DNA of 6,140 bases from Pseudomonadota bacterium (GTDB lineage Bacteria > Pseudomonadota > Alphaproteobacteria > Sphingomonadales > Sphingomonadaceae). The notes under the pieces were generated by a model. It made no database searches. It was not told the origin of the DNA and worked only from the letters and a program-made list of their open reading frames with translations. The first letter of the stretch is position 1; each line of letters begins with the position of its first letter. The DNA lies in NCBI GenBank assembly GCA_023413015.1, contig JAEZQR010000351.1, forward strand, positions 1 to 6,140. The letters are read 5' to 3'. Both the position numbers and the translations under genes were made by a program. This document shows, piece after piece, positions 6,106 to 6,140 of this stretch.

Positions 6106-6140
6106 CTAGCTGCGGAACAGCGACCGGGCCCGCGCCAGGC
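6106..6140 (-). CDS. Possible C-terminal end of an upstream gene (partial)
   Basis: A minus-strand frame entering at the window edge encodes LARARSLFRS and stops at TAG (6108-6106). All ten sense codons end in G or C, as in the real genes here, whereas the competing frames do not. If real, this gene ends 16 bases before the Pho array of pstS and is transcribed in the same direction. Ten residues are too few to name a product. Confidence 0.35.
   Translation of the reverse strand, partial: LARARSLFRS

Noticed and set aside
4172..6109. A 645-codon open frame on the plus strand across phoB and pstS
   Set aside because: It lies antiparallel to two clearly recognisable genes, its translation is Arg-rich with no recognisable domain, and such long antisense frames are common in GC-rich coding DNA.

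Overview
The window is GC-rich and tightly packed, and its gene content fits an alphaproteobacterium, most likely a sphingomonad. The evidence is an HWE-type histidine kinase, a Porin_O_P family porin with a coiled-coil N-terminus, and strong G/C preference at third codon positions. The taxonomic call is inference from gene families and composition; no database was searched.

The right two thirds (about 2641-6140, minus strand) is a phosphate-starvation block. In transcription order it holds a possible gene end at the window edge (6106-6140), the periplasmic phosphate-binding protein PstS (5983-4949), the response regulator PhoB (4885-4181) and an OprO/OprP-type outer-membrane porin (4083-2641). 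Arrays of PhoB half-sites at an exact 11-base period lie upstream of both pstS (6062-6090) and the porin (4139-4178). The likely logic is that PhoB switches on the porin, which admits phosphate through the outer membrane, and PstS, which captures it in the periplasm. A pstS-driven transcript could also read into phoB and amplify the response. A strong 13-bp hairpin between pstS and phoB probably sets their relative expression. The inner-membrane permease PstCAB, PhoU and the sensor PhoR are not in the window.

The left third is a signalling and stress block. A soluble two-PAS HWE histidine kinase (2560-1124, minus) follows the porin by 80 bases with no response regulator of its own next to it. 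It converges on a small two-helix membrane protein of unknown function (803-1066, plus). That gene diverges from a two-CBS-domain protein (739-314, minus) across a 63-base gap containing a perfect inverted repeat. Positions 126-313 hold no gene that I can support. At 97-125 there is a close match to a heat-shock sigma-32 (RpoH) promoter, firing leftward out of the window.

I do not see a previously undescribed system here. The most interesting points are the two multi-half-site Pho arrays, the unusual pstS-phoB-porin order with a hairpin between pstS and phoB, the HWE kinase beside it, and the RpoH-like promoter.
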